62,123 nucleotides of DNA, taken from assembly GCA_000467715.1 (NCBI GenBank), contig AJFK01000366.1:1-62123 (forward strand), written 5' to 3'. Origin of the DNA: Hysterium pulicare CBS 123377. Taxonomy: Eukaryota > Ascomycota > Dothideomycetes > Hysteriales > Hysteriaceae. Below are positions 12,827 to 24,002 of the stretch, one piece after another (within the stretch, counting starts at the first letter, position 1; the number at the start of each line of letters is the position of its first letter). Below the pieces are notes generated by a model, which saw nothing but the letters and a program-made list of their open reading frames with translations, searched no databases and was not told where the DNA came from. The translations under genes and the position numbers were made by a program.

Positions 12827-13746
12827 ATGCTGTCTTCTATAGGGTCTGCGCTCTTAATGAGCGCTGGACTTGTCGCTGCTCAAACACTGCCGGTCACAGA
12901 TCTCGTGGGAACTTGGTCTTCGAAATCAAACTCGACGTTAACAGGACCCGTACGTCGCAAATCCGCTCTCAAGAATCAGTAGGGTAATGACTAATCATTG
13001 CGCCGTAGAAATTCTACGATCCGGTGAATGAGAAGCTGTTCGAGCCAGACCACACCGGCATTTCATACTCTTTCACCGCCGACGGCTTTTTCGAGGAAGC
13101 TTATTACCGCGCCGTCGCCAACCGTACGTTCAAAGTTCTCAAATTATCCCTTATATATTAGGTCTGGGCTAACGCGTATCACGAAATAGCTAGCGATCCA
13201 GCCTGCCCGAAAGGCATAATGCAATGGCAACACGGCAGCTTCACGAAGCAAGCCAACGGTTCTCTTGTTCTAGAGCCTATAGCCGTCGATGGGCGACAAC
13301 TCTATTCGGATCCTTGCAAGTACGATAGCGCTGTTTACACAAGATACAACACTTCCGAAATGTTTGAGGTATGCCCAAATCCCAGACAATCTCAAACCCA
13401 GACCCTCGGTGTCTAATTTCTTCTCTAGCGTTACGAAGTGCTCACAGACCCCTACCATAACATTCCACGTTTGAACCTCTTCAAATTTGATGGCTCGCCG
13501 TTAATGCCTCTTTATCTCGCATTCTCCCCACCCGAAATGCTTCCCACGCAGACATTAAACCCTCTCACCACATCCACCGCTGGCGGTGCAAAGGCTACCG
13601 GTAAAGTCAGGCGCTCGATGATGGACCTCCCGATGAATCATAAGATCACAACCGCAAAGACGCCACAGATGGTGCAAGCAGACCGATGGTGGTGGTTTGG
13701 AGTTTTCCTCACAGCGTCCGGATCGGTCCTATACTTTTGCTTCTAA
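12827..13746 (+). CDS. ROT1: ER membrane chaperone ROT1
   Basis: ROT1 family: an essential ER protein in yeast, needed for folding of several secretory proteins, N-glycosylation and beta-1,6-glucan cell-wall formation. Exons 12827-12949, 13009-13123, 13190-13368, 13429-13746; 735 nt, 244 aa (yeast 256). Residues 1-19 form a signal peptide ending VAAQ. The luminal domain has the family signatures [12 protein letters not shown], the [18 protein letters not shown] strand, [11 protein letters not shown] and the Cys pair around DPCKYDS. N-glycosylation sequons are present (NST, NTS). A single C-terminal membrane segment ([17 protein letters not shown]) anchors it, with almost no cytoplasmic tail. 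The start ATG is chosen because it gives the signal peptide. Confidence 0.93.
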
Positions 13747-14288
13747 AATTCACGGTCTGTCCGCTTTAGAAGTTGATATGATGAAGGATAACGGCTGGAG
13801 TTTATGAACTGGAGTTCTGTCACCTTCGAAGATATATAATTTACCTGCATCATCCTAACCTTAGGCCAGGCTTTTGAGAAGTTGGCGTCGGTGGCAGTAC
13901 TGGATTAGAAAATACCGGTCTAGGATTGTATTGCGCATTCCGCGCAGCCAAGAGGAGGAATTGGCTGGTGTTGAAGGCGTTTTCCAATGATCGTTAGAGA
14001 GATTAGCGGGTGATTTCTCGTGGCCAGTACCTCGTATTGTTGTGTTTCTATTTATATATGAATCAGCTAATAGCTAGAAGTAAGAAAAAAAGTCTGAAAC
14101 AATCCACACTGCAGTCTTTTTTTCTTCTGGTCCTTTTGCTGTTGCTCTAATTGGCGAGTGCTGGAAGCATATCCGCAACTCTTAACCCACCCACAAATAG
14201 GTTCTGGCGCCAAGTTTCTTCAGCAAAACTCCCAACGATATCTTCGGTGAAATCTCCAGCGCTCAACCGCTTTCTCATCCTACTTGCT
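13747..14288. other. Convergent 3' UTR region, ROT1 / GFA-type gene
   Basis: No gene. It holds the 3' ends of two convergent genes. An A-rich tract and a T-rich tract about 15 bases apart at 14082-14126 form an imperfect inverted repeat that could act on both strands. Confidence 0.45.
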
Positions 14289-15264
14289 TCATCCCAAATT
14301 CTTGCCATCCACCTCCCTCCTCGCGAAGCCCTTGAGATCCACATCATGGAACATACGAACCTACCACAAACATTAGTTCCACTTCAAAGACCCACCACAT
14401 ACCCCATTCTCGGGGTGAGCAGAATAGAAATGCTTACGTTGATAGCTCTCATACCGTCAAAGAACCCAGGCTGTATACTATCACACATCAAACTACTCCC
14501 ACATTTCGAACAGAACCAATGCGCGACGCGATGTTTCCCGAATGTATATTTCTGTCTCCACATCAGCTCCATTCTATCCCTCCACACACCACCCTTCCCC
14601 AAACGTCGAAGTAGAATCCAGAAGTAGTTGAGGAGGTCTGTAAGGCTTACCGTCATTTTCTGATCACTATCATCTTCGAACTCCACATTCGCGGTCGGCA
14701 CGTAGACGAGTAACTCTCCGTTTCGAGCGCAGATGCTGCAGTTGCATTCTCCGACTTTAGACTCGGCGTCATAGAGGGGTGGGGAGAGGAGGACTGTGTA
14801 GCGGATCTGGGCGCAGTGGCAGGATGCCGAGTACTGTTGATAGGGTGAGGGTTAGTTAGGGAGATAGGAGGGTTGATTGGGTAATATCTATGTTTGAGAG
14901 AGTGAGGGAGGGCGGGGATGGTAGAGGCAGTCTTTGTAAGTGGTTAAAAGAGGAAATGGAGTAGGATGGGAGTGGTTTTGAAGAGTAGAGAGCGAGGAAG
15001 GTGTTTTGACAAGTTGAAATTTCTGCGGAGATTTGGAGGGTCGCATGTCTTTGTAAATAGGGGCAAAGTCTCCCACTTCGATCGTGGGAACTTACTTCGA
15101 CATGCTTGCTTCAAATTGCTCGAGAAGAAAAAAAAGTCCACTTCTCTAGAGTAGAAACAAGTGAAGCTCCATCAACGTACCTTCTCAGGCGGTTTATCAC
15201 TCTTAATAAAGAAATCCGCCGGTATCTCATCAGACGCCGAAGCCGATCTCTCTGTGTTCGACAT
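14289..15264 (-). CDS. GFA/CENP-V domain zinc protein
   Basis: Member of the glutathione-dependent formaldehyde-activating enzyme (GFA)/CENP-V fold family; the substrate of most fungal members is unknown. Proposed exons (minus): 15264-15181, 14833-14651, 14551-14438, 14360-14289; 453 nt, 150 aa, all phase 0. Zinc ligands are visible in the usual order: CHC (SASCHCAQIRY), the CNCSIC cluster, and WFCSKCGSSL near the end. FGKHRVAHWFC is a strong family motif. The 99-nt intron 14552-14650 is in frame and stop-free but is removed by the family alignment. The N-terminal exon is less certain: it implies a 347-nt first intron, and an upstream in-frame ATG at 15384 also exists. Confidence 0.8.
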
Positions 15265-17842
15265 AGTTGCAGACGGTGAGACTGTGAGCGCAACGGTCCA
15301 AGGATGGATGGGGAGGAAGTATATGGGGTACGTGGTTGCCTTATGTATGCGGGTTAACTTGAAGGAGGTGTTGTGATGAGTCAAACGACTGCTTAATTGG
15401 GAAGAGGATCTGGTCAGCCGATATAGTGGGAGTGCATATAGGTCCTGGTAGGTTTGATTGGGTGGTTCGATGGGTGGGTTCCTGGGAAGCGTTGCTATGG
15501 TACCGATGGTTTGGTAGGTGTCTCACAGCATGACATGAACGACTGTTCCGGAAGTATAGTGAAAGTAAAAGGAGTTTAGTGGTAGATGGGACTTTGATAT
15601 AGAGGGTGGCGAGGTTGACTTAAATATGCCTAACTACCTAGGTACTTCTCTGGATTAATTAAAGATTCTCTTGCTCCTTGCTCCGCCCATCAGGACCATT
15701 GGATCATATGCCGACCTGGCGTTTTCTCAACGGTAACGTTATGGGCACCTCGGTGAGCAAACATGCAGTTATGAAAAGCCTGAAAATGCCTCGTGAGCCA
15801 TGTTTATTTTTAACTTCAGCTCGACAGGGTACCTGTCTAGTAGTTTTTAAATCTCCGGTAAGGCAGCAACGAGCCTTAAAATGAAGTCGTTGCAACTACG
15901 CCTCGTAAATATGCACGATTTCACGTAGTCATGTGCGTGGCTTGCTTGGGTGGAAGTTTGGCTATCGGAAACTTGGTCAGAGATGAGTCATGATAGGCTC
16001 CACAACATCGCACCTCGTAAAAGATTTGTCTAGCCTGGTAGGAAAGGCAGATAGAGCCTATCTCGTCCGGGGTGTATTTGCGAAAGGGCGTATCAATAGT
16101 TCTTTGAGATGGGGCCAGATCGGCTTGATCGGTCGTTCGTCGGGTCGCGTGGGCGCCGTTCGACCGTCTCGGTATCTTGTGATAATGCTCATTATAAGGA
16201 GTTGGTGCTTTCGAGGCTTTTGGAACTCGTATCTTTCAGCTTGACAAGGTACTTGTTAAATTCCGATAGAATCCTCAATGTAGCTATAGAAAGCTATGCA
16301 TGCACGAGTACAACATCCCGCATAGGAGCACCTGCTGCAGGTTCTTCCAAGGAGCAATAGAAATACTGCAGAATGGACGCACAAACCGTGAAACCACTAA
16401 CACATCTTCTTATCTACCTAGCTCCTTATGGTACACAGTAGTATATCGAGGCCGTGGGAGGATTGCTGTATAGGGTTAGACTAATGAAAAATGGAAAGAC
16501 CAGACTGCGAGATGTCTTTGCACTTCCTGATATTTCTCATTATGCCAGCCGTCCACGAGCATAAGTTCAACATTGACTTCGAGATATACTCCGGTAATCA
16601 ACTTCGTGACTTTTAGGAAGCGAACCTGAGAATTAAGGGTCTTCCTTATTGGTGCAGGGATGCCATTTGGGCACAGGGTTATCTTGGATTATTGTTGCAC
16701 CACAGCTGCACCTCGATATCGGCCGAGTTTTATTTTCGCTGTACGTTCGCGACGGAATATTTCTACGAAACCTACCGCTCATAATATCTTTTCCAAAAAA
16801 GAAATGGAAGGTCTTAACAGCGAATGTCAAGACTGTATCTGCGTGTCTAACTTCCAAAGCAAAGCAAATCTCAGATTATTAAAATTAGACACGTTACAGA
16901 GTTTAGGGGAAGGTGGCGTCCTTGCCATGGCGGTTGGCTGAAATTCAAGGCGAATGATCGAGCCGACAAGAAACTGACCTAGGCATTTCTTGGCATGGGC
17001 CGGAATTGAAGGGACCCTCCTGCAAGACCCTAACCAGAGTACGTAGTCGTGAGGACCACCTGCCGTCATACGCAATGATGGGACGAAACTTCAAAAGACG
17101 CGATCTTGGAGACATAGATATATCAAGAGAGAATGCTTGTAAAAGATAGCAAATATCAAAGTGTTGGCGGAGGTGACTGGGCACGCGACAGTTCCCCCAA
17201 ATGGTAGGGGGCCTAAGCCTTGGCATTCGTCAGCGTCTGAGAGACCACCAATTGAAAGAGTTGCGTTTTTCCAGAAGTCTGCTGTCGAGGCCGAAAAATG
17301 TGGAGTGAAATGAGACTGGCAAGGCCTTCATTGATCGGATAGTCAACTATATCTGTTTCCAACCAGGATGTGAATCAAACTTGACGCCAAGATATCCCTT
17401 TTCAGCATAGTGTACGTAGGCTTCCTTTCTTTAACCACGAGGCGCAAGCCAGCTTCACGTCCTGATGGGCACATGAACTTGGCAGTGATCGCCTTGCTCA
17501 CTGGAATTCGCCTCTTCTTGCGGCCTCCTTCCCTTATTCTTTCCTTTCTAACCTTCTTTCATCTCTTCTGCGACATTCGTGAGAGCCCTACTTGGAGGCC
17601 GCGTCATCCGAATACGCCATTGTTACGAAAACGACTTTACTGGATTTAACAACGCAGATACGTTCGCAGGTCTCCTTTCCGACTTTCGAGCTTCCCAAGT
17701 TGTATTCAACGCGGTTTCTTGCACATGTACATGTCTGAGGATTCAATCTAATCTGCGATTATCTTCCGCTCCTTTTCCGGGTTATCCGCAATCCCAAGAG
17801 CGAATCCCTGGCCCTTCGTCCCCTTCGGAATCCCACGTCAAC
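15265..17842. other. 2.6 kb gene-free stretch
   Basis: Two genes start at its edges (divergent), so both promoters lie here. The rest holds only short ORFs with no domain; composition drops toward AT around 16.2-17.1 kb. I see no transposon ends, long repeats or tRNA boxes. Confidence 0.5.
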
Positions 17843-19204
17843 ATGTCGCTCTTGAATATAACAGTTCCCGTTGAGGAACCCCAATGGAATAGTAAACCCG
17901 CGTGGAAGTTGCCAGGATGGGCGGAACCCATCGTATGTTGAATTTCCCCTTTAGAATTTTTGGGAAACGCATTACTGACGGAAAATCAGATCGTCGCGAG
18001 CATACTCTTCGGTGCTATGTTTATGACAAGAAGGAGAGGCTACCGCGTATTCGATAAATCTCGCTCAAGATACGACTCGTACCTGGACGACCTAGATCCA
18101 AGCCGCTCCACCGATGAACTTCTGACATACAACTCAAGTGAAGATGACGACTATCCCGAATACCCTACGACTTTGAAATATCCCCCAAAGCAACGTACTT
18201 GCTGTAGCATGAGAATACAAACCCCCAATACTTCTCGTTTTAGGAAAAATATTCATAGCCGGATCCTGCAGCGATTCCCCTTTTTAATCGAAATGTTTTA
18301 CTGGATAATAAATTACGCTTTCTACCGGATGACATCTATAACTTCTCAGAAGATTTTTGCAAAGACAGGAATTTGGAATGTTGCTCAGGACCATGGTATC
18401 GCAGTATTGGAGGCAGAAGAATTCGGTTTCCTGAGCTTCCTGTTTCCAGTACACGAGAGGAATGTTCAACAGTGGTTCATGCATGGTCACCAGGACTCTC
18501 TTACTGTTTTGAACAAGGCGTATGCGCTTATCCATATTCCGGGAACTGTTGGGTAAGTTCAACTCAAAACACAATGTTCGGTAGGACTTGCGCGCAAAAC
18601 AATTGCTGACATTGAATTTAGCTTCATATGTTGGTACTACTATGTGGCACCATCTTTCGATACCTTTGCAATCGCTCGCCGGACCATGACTCTCACGAAC
18701 TTGTGCGCCTTCCTCACCTTCATCTTCTATCCATGCATGCCACCGCGTCTCCTCCCTCCCGAGTACGGTTTCCTCGATACCGTTCGGCACGACGACGCAC
18801 AAAGTGTTTGGATGAGTGGAAAATATGTCAATACTCTGGCAGCTATGCCTTCCATGCATTTTGGCTACGCATTCTGCATTGGCATGACCCTCATCTACCA
18901 CTCCGGACTCTTCCGCCGTACATTGGAACCAGGCGAGGCTCGCAAGGGAGCATTTTGGAAGCTTTTTTATCTATTTGTTGGCGTCGGATACCCAACTTTC
19001 ATCCTTACTACTATCGTCGCGACTGCAAACCATTACTTTATGGATGCCATGGTTGCGACCTGTTTCGTCCTGTTGGCATTTGTTTGTAATAAGATTTTTT
19101 ACGCCTTCATCCCATTGGAGGATATGCTTCTTTATGTTATTCGAGCGGACAAGCCGGTGCCCTCGACTGGCGATCGGTTCAGGGAGCGGGGCGGCAGGAT
19201 ATGA
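17843..19204 (+). CDS. PAP2-superfamily integral membrane protein (Aur1/Ipt-like)
   Basis: Multi-span membrane protein of the PAP2_3 type, related to lipid phosphatases and inositol-phosphorylceramide synthases. Exons 17843-17932, 17990-18552, 18622-19204; 1236 nt, 411 aa. After a polar, acidic N-terminal stretch there are about six or seven hydrophobic segments. The catalytic-type signatures sit in exon 3: MPSMHFGYAF (histidine of motif C2) and NHYFMDAMVA (histidine and Asp of motif C3), with GKYVNTLAAMPSMH immediately before. The substrate cannot be read from sequence; many fungi have several such paralogues annotated only as integral membrane proteins. The start ATG gives a short soluble tail before the first membrane segment, which begins at the exon 2 boundary (IVASILFGAMFM). 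Confidence 0.87.
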
Positions 19205-20008
19205 GGCGGATACCCTTATTAGTTTTTAGTGATTTTAGACGTTCGCGGGCTTTTGCTTTGCATCAAGAGGGGATATCTGCATCGCCGGATCACGGGATTC
19301 ACGGCAGCTCGGCGTTATCGTTACATGTCCAGTTGCGCTTTGGATATCCTGCCCTGATACAGATTTCAGAGATTGATACGTAGAGCTGCAAAACAGCAGC
19401 AAACTCAAGATTGGGTAGCTCATTCATAATCCAACCTGCAGCACTCATACCAACAGTTTCTTATGCATGTCTAGCCTCTTCTGCTCAAAGTAGAAGTGAT
19501 CCCTTCTGTACATCCTGGGTCTTGATTGAGGAATCATCACTTCTCTTTGAGGATACTTGAACATAGTGATTAGTGCAAAAGTTCAATAGCAAGAAAAATC
19601 ACTCTGGCCAATACTGGGAATGTCAAACTCGCTCATGCATCGATCGGAATAATTCTTGGCACGTACCACGATTAATTTTACCTTATAGCTGCCGTGCGCG
19701 TCACGTGGAAGGCCATCTAGTGGTTGATGCAGGTACAGTGCACGGATGGGGGCAGGCTCGCTTTTAGAGCTTGGAGGAGCTCAAAGCTCCGGCAACCAGC
19801 CACCACTATTCTTCACACCACAACGCTCCTTCAGCAGCATCGCCCTCAATTATTCTGGTTCCATCTGACCAACCTCTCTCTTCTAATTAAGACTTTCTTT
19901 CAGTGCCTCAATTCCATTACGCGCGTTCTACTTTGCGAACATTTTAATTTGGCTCTAGCCTACACTTTTCTTCAACCAACCCCTCAGTCATAGTCGCAAT
20001 TAAACGCA
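19205..20008. other. Intergenic, upstream of the BTB gene
   Basis: Two plus-strand genes flank it. The last 200 bases are a CT-rich leader typical of a fungal 5' UTR. No coding or RNA feature is seen. Confidence 0.5.
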
Positions 20009-21205
20009 ATGGCAGACGAAATCCCCGAGGGCACCCCGATCGAAGATACTGGTGCTGCTGCTGATATCGATATGGACGAGGGAGAGGCCGGCGGCGATGA
20101 CACAATGTTGCAAGACATTGAGCCTGAGACGCCCAGGCTGACAACGTTCATGGAGTAAGTACTGTTCTTGACTTTAATCCGTACTCAGTTCAAATACATC
20201 TACCATTGCAATCGCTGTAAAACAGCTTATGCGCTTACGAATGATCCGATGCCGTCTGCGCAACCTGCGACGGCCCAATAGCTTACTATTGACTACTCTA
20301 CTTATTGAAGCTTCCATCTGCACTCGATTGCCAATGATATTTTCAGTCGTACTTGTACATAGCTGTATCACCGTCACAAAGCTAACCACGTTCGCTAGCT
20401 ATCTCAAATCACCTATTATCGAGATTGTCGTTGGCTCAGGCTCAGACCAGACAACTCTCTGGGCGCATCAAGGCATGTTGATTAAGTCGCCATATTTTGC
20501 TGAGATCTGTGGTGGCTTTTCTGATGACGAGACTGTAAGCTGGCCCCTTCGATTCTGCGTTGTATCATTTCATTGGCTTCTTTTCTGAAGCGCAAATCAT
20601 TCAATTCTCAATATGGAAACCGAGAATAAAAGCTGACGAAGAAATGCTCCTAGCACCGACAAATCCAGCTTGGTGACCTCGACCCTTCTTCGACCGGTTC
20701 TGTCCTCGAATACCTCTACAACGGGGAATACTTCCCTAAACGCCTCAATGCCACCAAAGACAGTCCACTCGAACCAGATCCTACTATGCCAAGTCCAGAT
20801 ACAACCGGCGCCGCTCTTCTCAAGCATGCGAAGATATACACCCTGGCCGAGAAATTCCGCCTTCCTTCTCTCAAGTCGCTTGCCCACAGCAAGATCCACA
20901 GAACCTCAAGCACAGCCAAGGGCGAGATCGCATATGCCAGATTCGTCTACAAGGAGACTTCCATGGAGGATACTACAATACGCAAACCTGTCGCAGCATT
21001 CTGGGCGACTCGAAGCCATGTTTTGCGTCACGAAGCCGAGGAGGAGTTCCGCGCTATGTGCTTGGAATTCCCCCAGTTTGGTTTCGACGTCTTGAGCTTA
21101 GTGCTTGATCAGAAGGAGAAGGGCAAGCGTCCGGAGGGGCACATAGAGGGACCGAGTGTCGTTCCAGGTAGTGGCAGGAAACGCGCGAGGGTTAGCCATG
21201 GTTAA
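20009..21205 (+). CDS. BTB/POZ domain protein
   Basis: A fungal BTB protein, probably a protein-interaction or CUL3-adaptor-like factor; the partner is unknown. Exons 20009-20154, 20399-20534, 20654-21205; 834 nt, 277 aa. Residues 1-48 are acidic and disordered. The BTB fold begins near SPIIEIVVGSG, with TTLWAHQGMLIKSPYFAEIC matching the strand/helix core, and continues through LGDLDPSSTGSVLEYLYNGEYFP and AKIYTLAEKFRLPSLKSLA. The C-terminal tail ends in a basic GRKRARVSHG stretch that could be a nuclear signal. The first intron (244 nt) is longer than usual here, and a small extra exon inside it cannot be excluded. Confidence 0.85.
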
Positions 21206-21660
21206 ACGCTTTCAATGACGTGTAGCGGTTGTAACAACACAGCGAGTGAGATGGCTCGTAAAGCAGCAGTGTACGAGGGTATCTAACAGCCATCTAAAAC
21301 GGAGTTTTTGGTAAGAATGCTAAGGAGCGAGCAAGCGAAAGATCGTTTCTGTGTGCCTGTCCAGCCAAATCAACTGCGGTATCTCCTTTACCTTGATTTT
21401 ACGAGCAGACTCCCCTCTGCTACTTTCGGTGGATAGCTTTCTTGGATTCCTCAGTGTACTCATATCTAAGCTTTCTCTACTGTACTACTAGGTATCAAAG
21501 TTCTGCCAAATAATTTTTATTAAATCGGGCGGAATTCATCCGATATGTTGCACGTGATAAAGACCGCTGATATCCGAACACCTTCCTCACTTGGTCGATC
21601 TTCATTGTTTGTCTTTCCAACATCACTTCTCACACACATCATTTACCCAGAACGACAGCC
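21206..21660. other. Intergenic
   Basis: It holds the BTB gene 3' UTR and the promoter and leader of the aminopeptidase gene. Nothing else is recognised. Confidence 0.5.
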
Positions 21661-23519
21661 ATGACGGTCGATCTTGAGCAGATTTTGAAGGGTAAATACC
21701 CTGCAAAGACTCACGCCAAAAAGGTAGCAGAATATATTATTGGTAAAGGCGGAGATGCAAATGGCACTCTTTACCTTGAGGGGCAGAAGACGAGGATGAT
21801 AGAGGTACGTTGATTTGAATTCCGCTTCACAAATATTTATGTGCTCCGCAAGACCGAATTAATACGATCATCTTTCGATATCTTTCCGAAGAAATTCTTT
21901 CAGGAATTCCATATTAACTCATTATTATAGGATAATGACGAGCCGGTGCCTTTCAGGTAAGCTATCGACGCCCCGGTCTTTTAAAATCAGATTCGGAGTC
22001 GAGTCTACGCCTTGCTCTCGACATACATATCTCTAGCTATCAATTATCCTGACGTTCCGATTCTGATTAACAGATTCACAGGCAACGCCGCTATTTCTTC
22101 TATCTAACTGGTTGCGCTTTGCCCGATTGTTACTTTACATATGACATGAAGACTGAAAAGTCTACTCTGTTCATCCCACCTGTCAATCCGGATGATGTGA
22201 TATGGTCAGGTCTACCGATGATGCCCGAAGAGGCTATGAAAACGTAAGTGCTCGAGCTTTACGCCCACTGGAATTCATTGTCACTTTTTAGGATCCTATA
22301 ACCTCTATATGTATGCTTTCGTCATTGCTATTGCATTGCTCCAGTCTTTCCTCTCCTAGTGTTTCAAGCCTGCCGTTAGCAAACAAATGTCTCAATACAG
22401 AATTTAACTTCCAATAGCTACGACATTGACGAGGTCCAAACAACTGAAGACGTAAATGCGCACCTCAACTCCAATTCTACACCATCATCCACTCTCTATG
22501 CCATTCCCAATCAAGTCTCCGACCACATTACCTTCCTCTCATTCAGCAAATCAGACTTCGATCTTCTCAAACCCGCCATTGAGATTTCCCGCGTTGTCAA
22601 GACGCCCTACGAGATCGCTCTTATCCGGCATGCCAATAACATCTCTACCGCCGCTCATACTGCTGTCATGGCTGCTGTGAGCAAAGCTAAGAATGAGACT
22701 GAATTAGAAGGTGTTTTCTTGAAGTCTTGTATCCAGCGTGGAGCAAAGGAGCAAGCCTACCACTCTATCGTTGCAACTGGTGAGAGCGCAGCAACACTTC
22801 ACTACGTTAAGAATGATCAACCTATGGAGAATAAGCTGAACCTTCTCCTGGATGCTGGTTGTGAGGTGTCCTGCTACGCTTCAGATATCACACGTACATT
22901 CCCCATCTCAGGCGACTTTTCTCCGGAGAGCCGCGCTATCTACGATATTGTCCTGACGATGCAAAAGGAGTGTACGGATATGCTCAAAGAAGGTGTGAAA
23001 TGGGACGACGTGCATGAACATGCGCACAAGGTCGCCATAGAAGGACTCTTGAAGCTTGGTATCCTACTCGGCGATGCGTCCGAGATTCTGAAGGCACGCA
23101 CGTCTGTGGCATTCTTTCCACACGGTCTAGGCCACTACTTGGGAATGGACACGCACGATACGGGCGGCAACCCCAATTACTCTGACCCCGATCCAATGTT
23201 CCGGTATCTTAGAGTTCGAGGTACGTTACCAGCCGGCAGTGTCATAACCGTGGAGCCAGGAATCTATTTCTGCAGGTTCATCATCGAGCCTTACCTAAAG
23301 GACGAAAAACAGAAGGGCTACATTAACGAGAAGGTGCTGGATAAGTTTTGGAGTGTTGGGGGTGTGAGGATTGAAGGTAAGATTCTTGTATACTTTTCTT
23401 GTCAACAAAAGTCTGACTCGTGATTTACAGACAATATTCTCATTACCGAAAATGGTAACGAAAACCTCACGCCCACACCGAAGGAAGTGGATGAAATGAG
23501 AAAGATTATCAAGGGCTAA
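21661..23519 (+). CDS. pepP: Xaa-Pro aminopeptidase (M24B)
   Basis: Metallopeptidase that releases an N-terminal residue linked to proline, probably cytosolic. Exons 21661-21804, 21931-21956 (only 26 nt), 22082-22243, 22418-23376, 23431-23519; 1380 nt, 459 aa, as expected for fungal PepP. The N-terminal AMP_N domain is marked by [13 protein letters not shown], formed across the tiny second exon. The M24 pita-bread domain carries all five metal ligands in context: [21 protein letters not shown] (two Asp), [19 protein letters not shown] (His), [10 protein letters not shown] (Glu) and VGGVRIEDNILIT (Glu, split by the last intron). No signal peptide or mitochondrial leader is seen. Confidence 0.94.
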
Positions 23520-24002
23520 AATGAAGTGAAGTGGATATTGTTGTGCGAAGCCCGGTCCAATCCCATAAAGCTCAAAAGCATTCGAGCCAAACTTGACAGG
23601 ACGAATCGTCTGATCTAATTATCTGATCAAACAACTAGATAGGATAGTCATGAAAGCACCGATGCTTTTCTAAATTGATTTACCATAGGTTTCCTGTCCT
23701 CTAATATCCAGGCTTGCATTGTAAGAGTAAGCTTAGTCTTGTTACCTACAAGCGATATGTTATACTTTGTAACCAGCACGATGCCTCTTACTTATTACCA
23801 TCATCTCGCGATGCTCTTTTAAGTTATTATGCTCAGTAAGTCAGCCCAAGGTCATAATATGGCGTTTAAGTAGAGAAATTGCTGCTTGCTCATGATTGGA
23901 CGGTACCTGAAAAATGACTAAGCTTTCACGACCAACTTCCCCTCGAAGTCCCAACCCGAATTGCACCTCGACGCCCTCCTGTGGCAGCACAGCTCACCCA
24001 TA
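23520..24002. other. Intergenic, upstream of DHODH
   Basis: It holds the pepP 3' UTR and the DHODH promoter. An in-frame ATG at 23961 would lengthen DHODH by 14 residues. No other feature. Confidence 0.5.
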
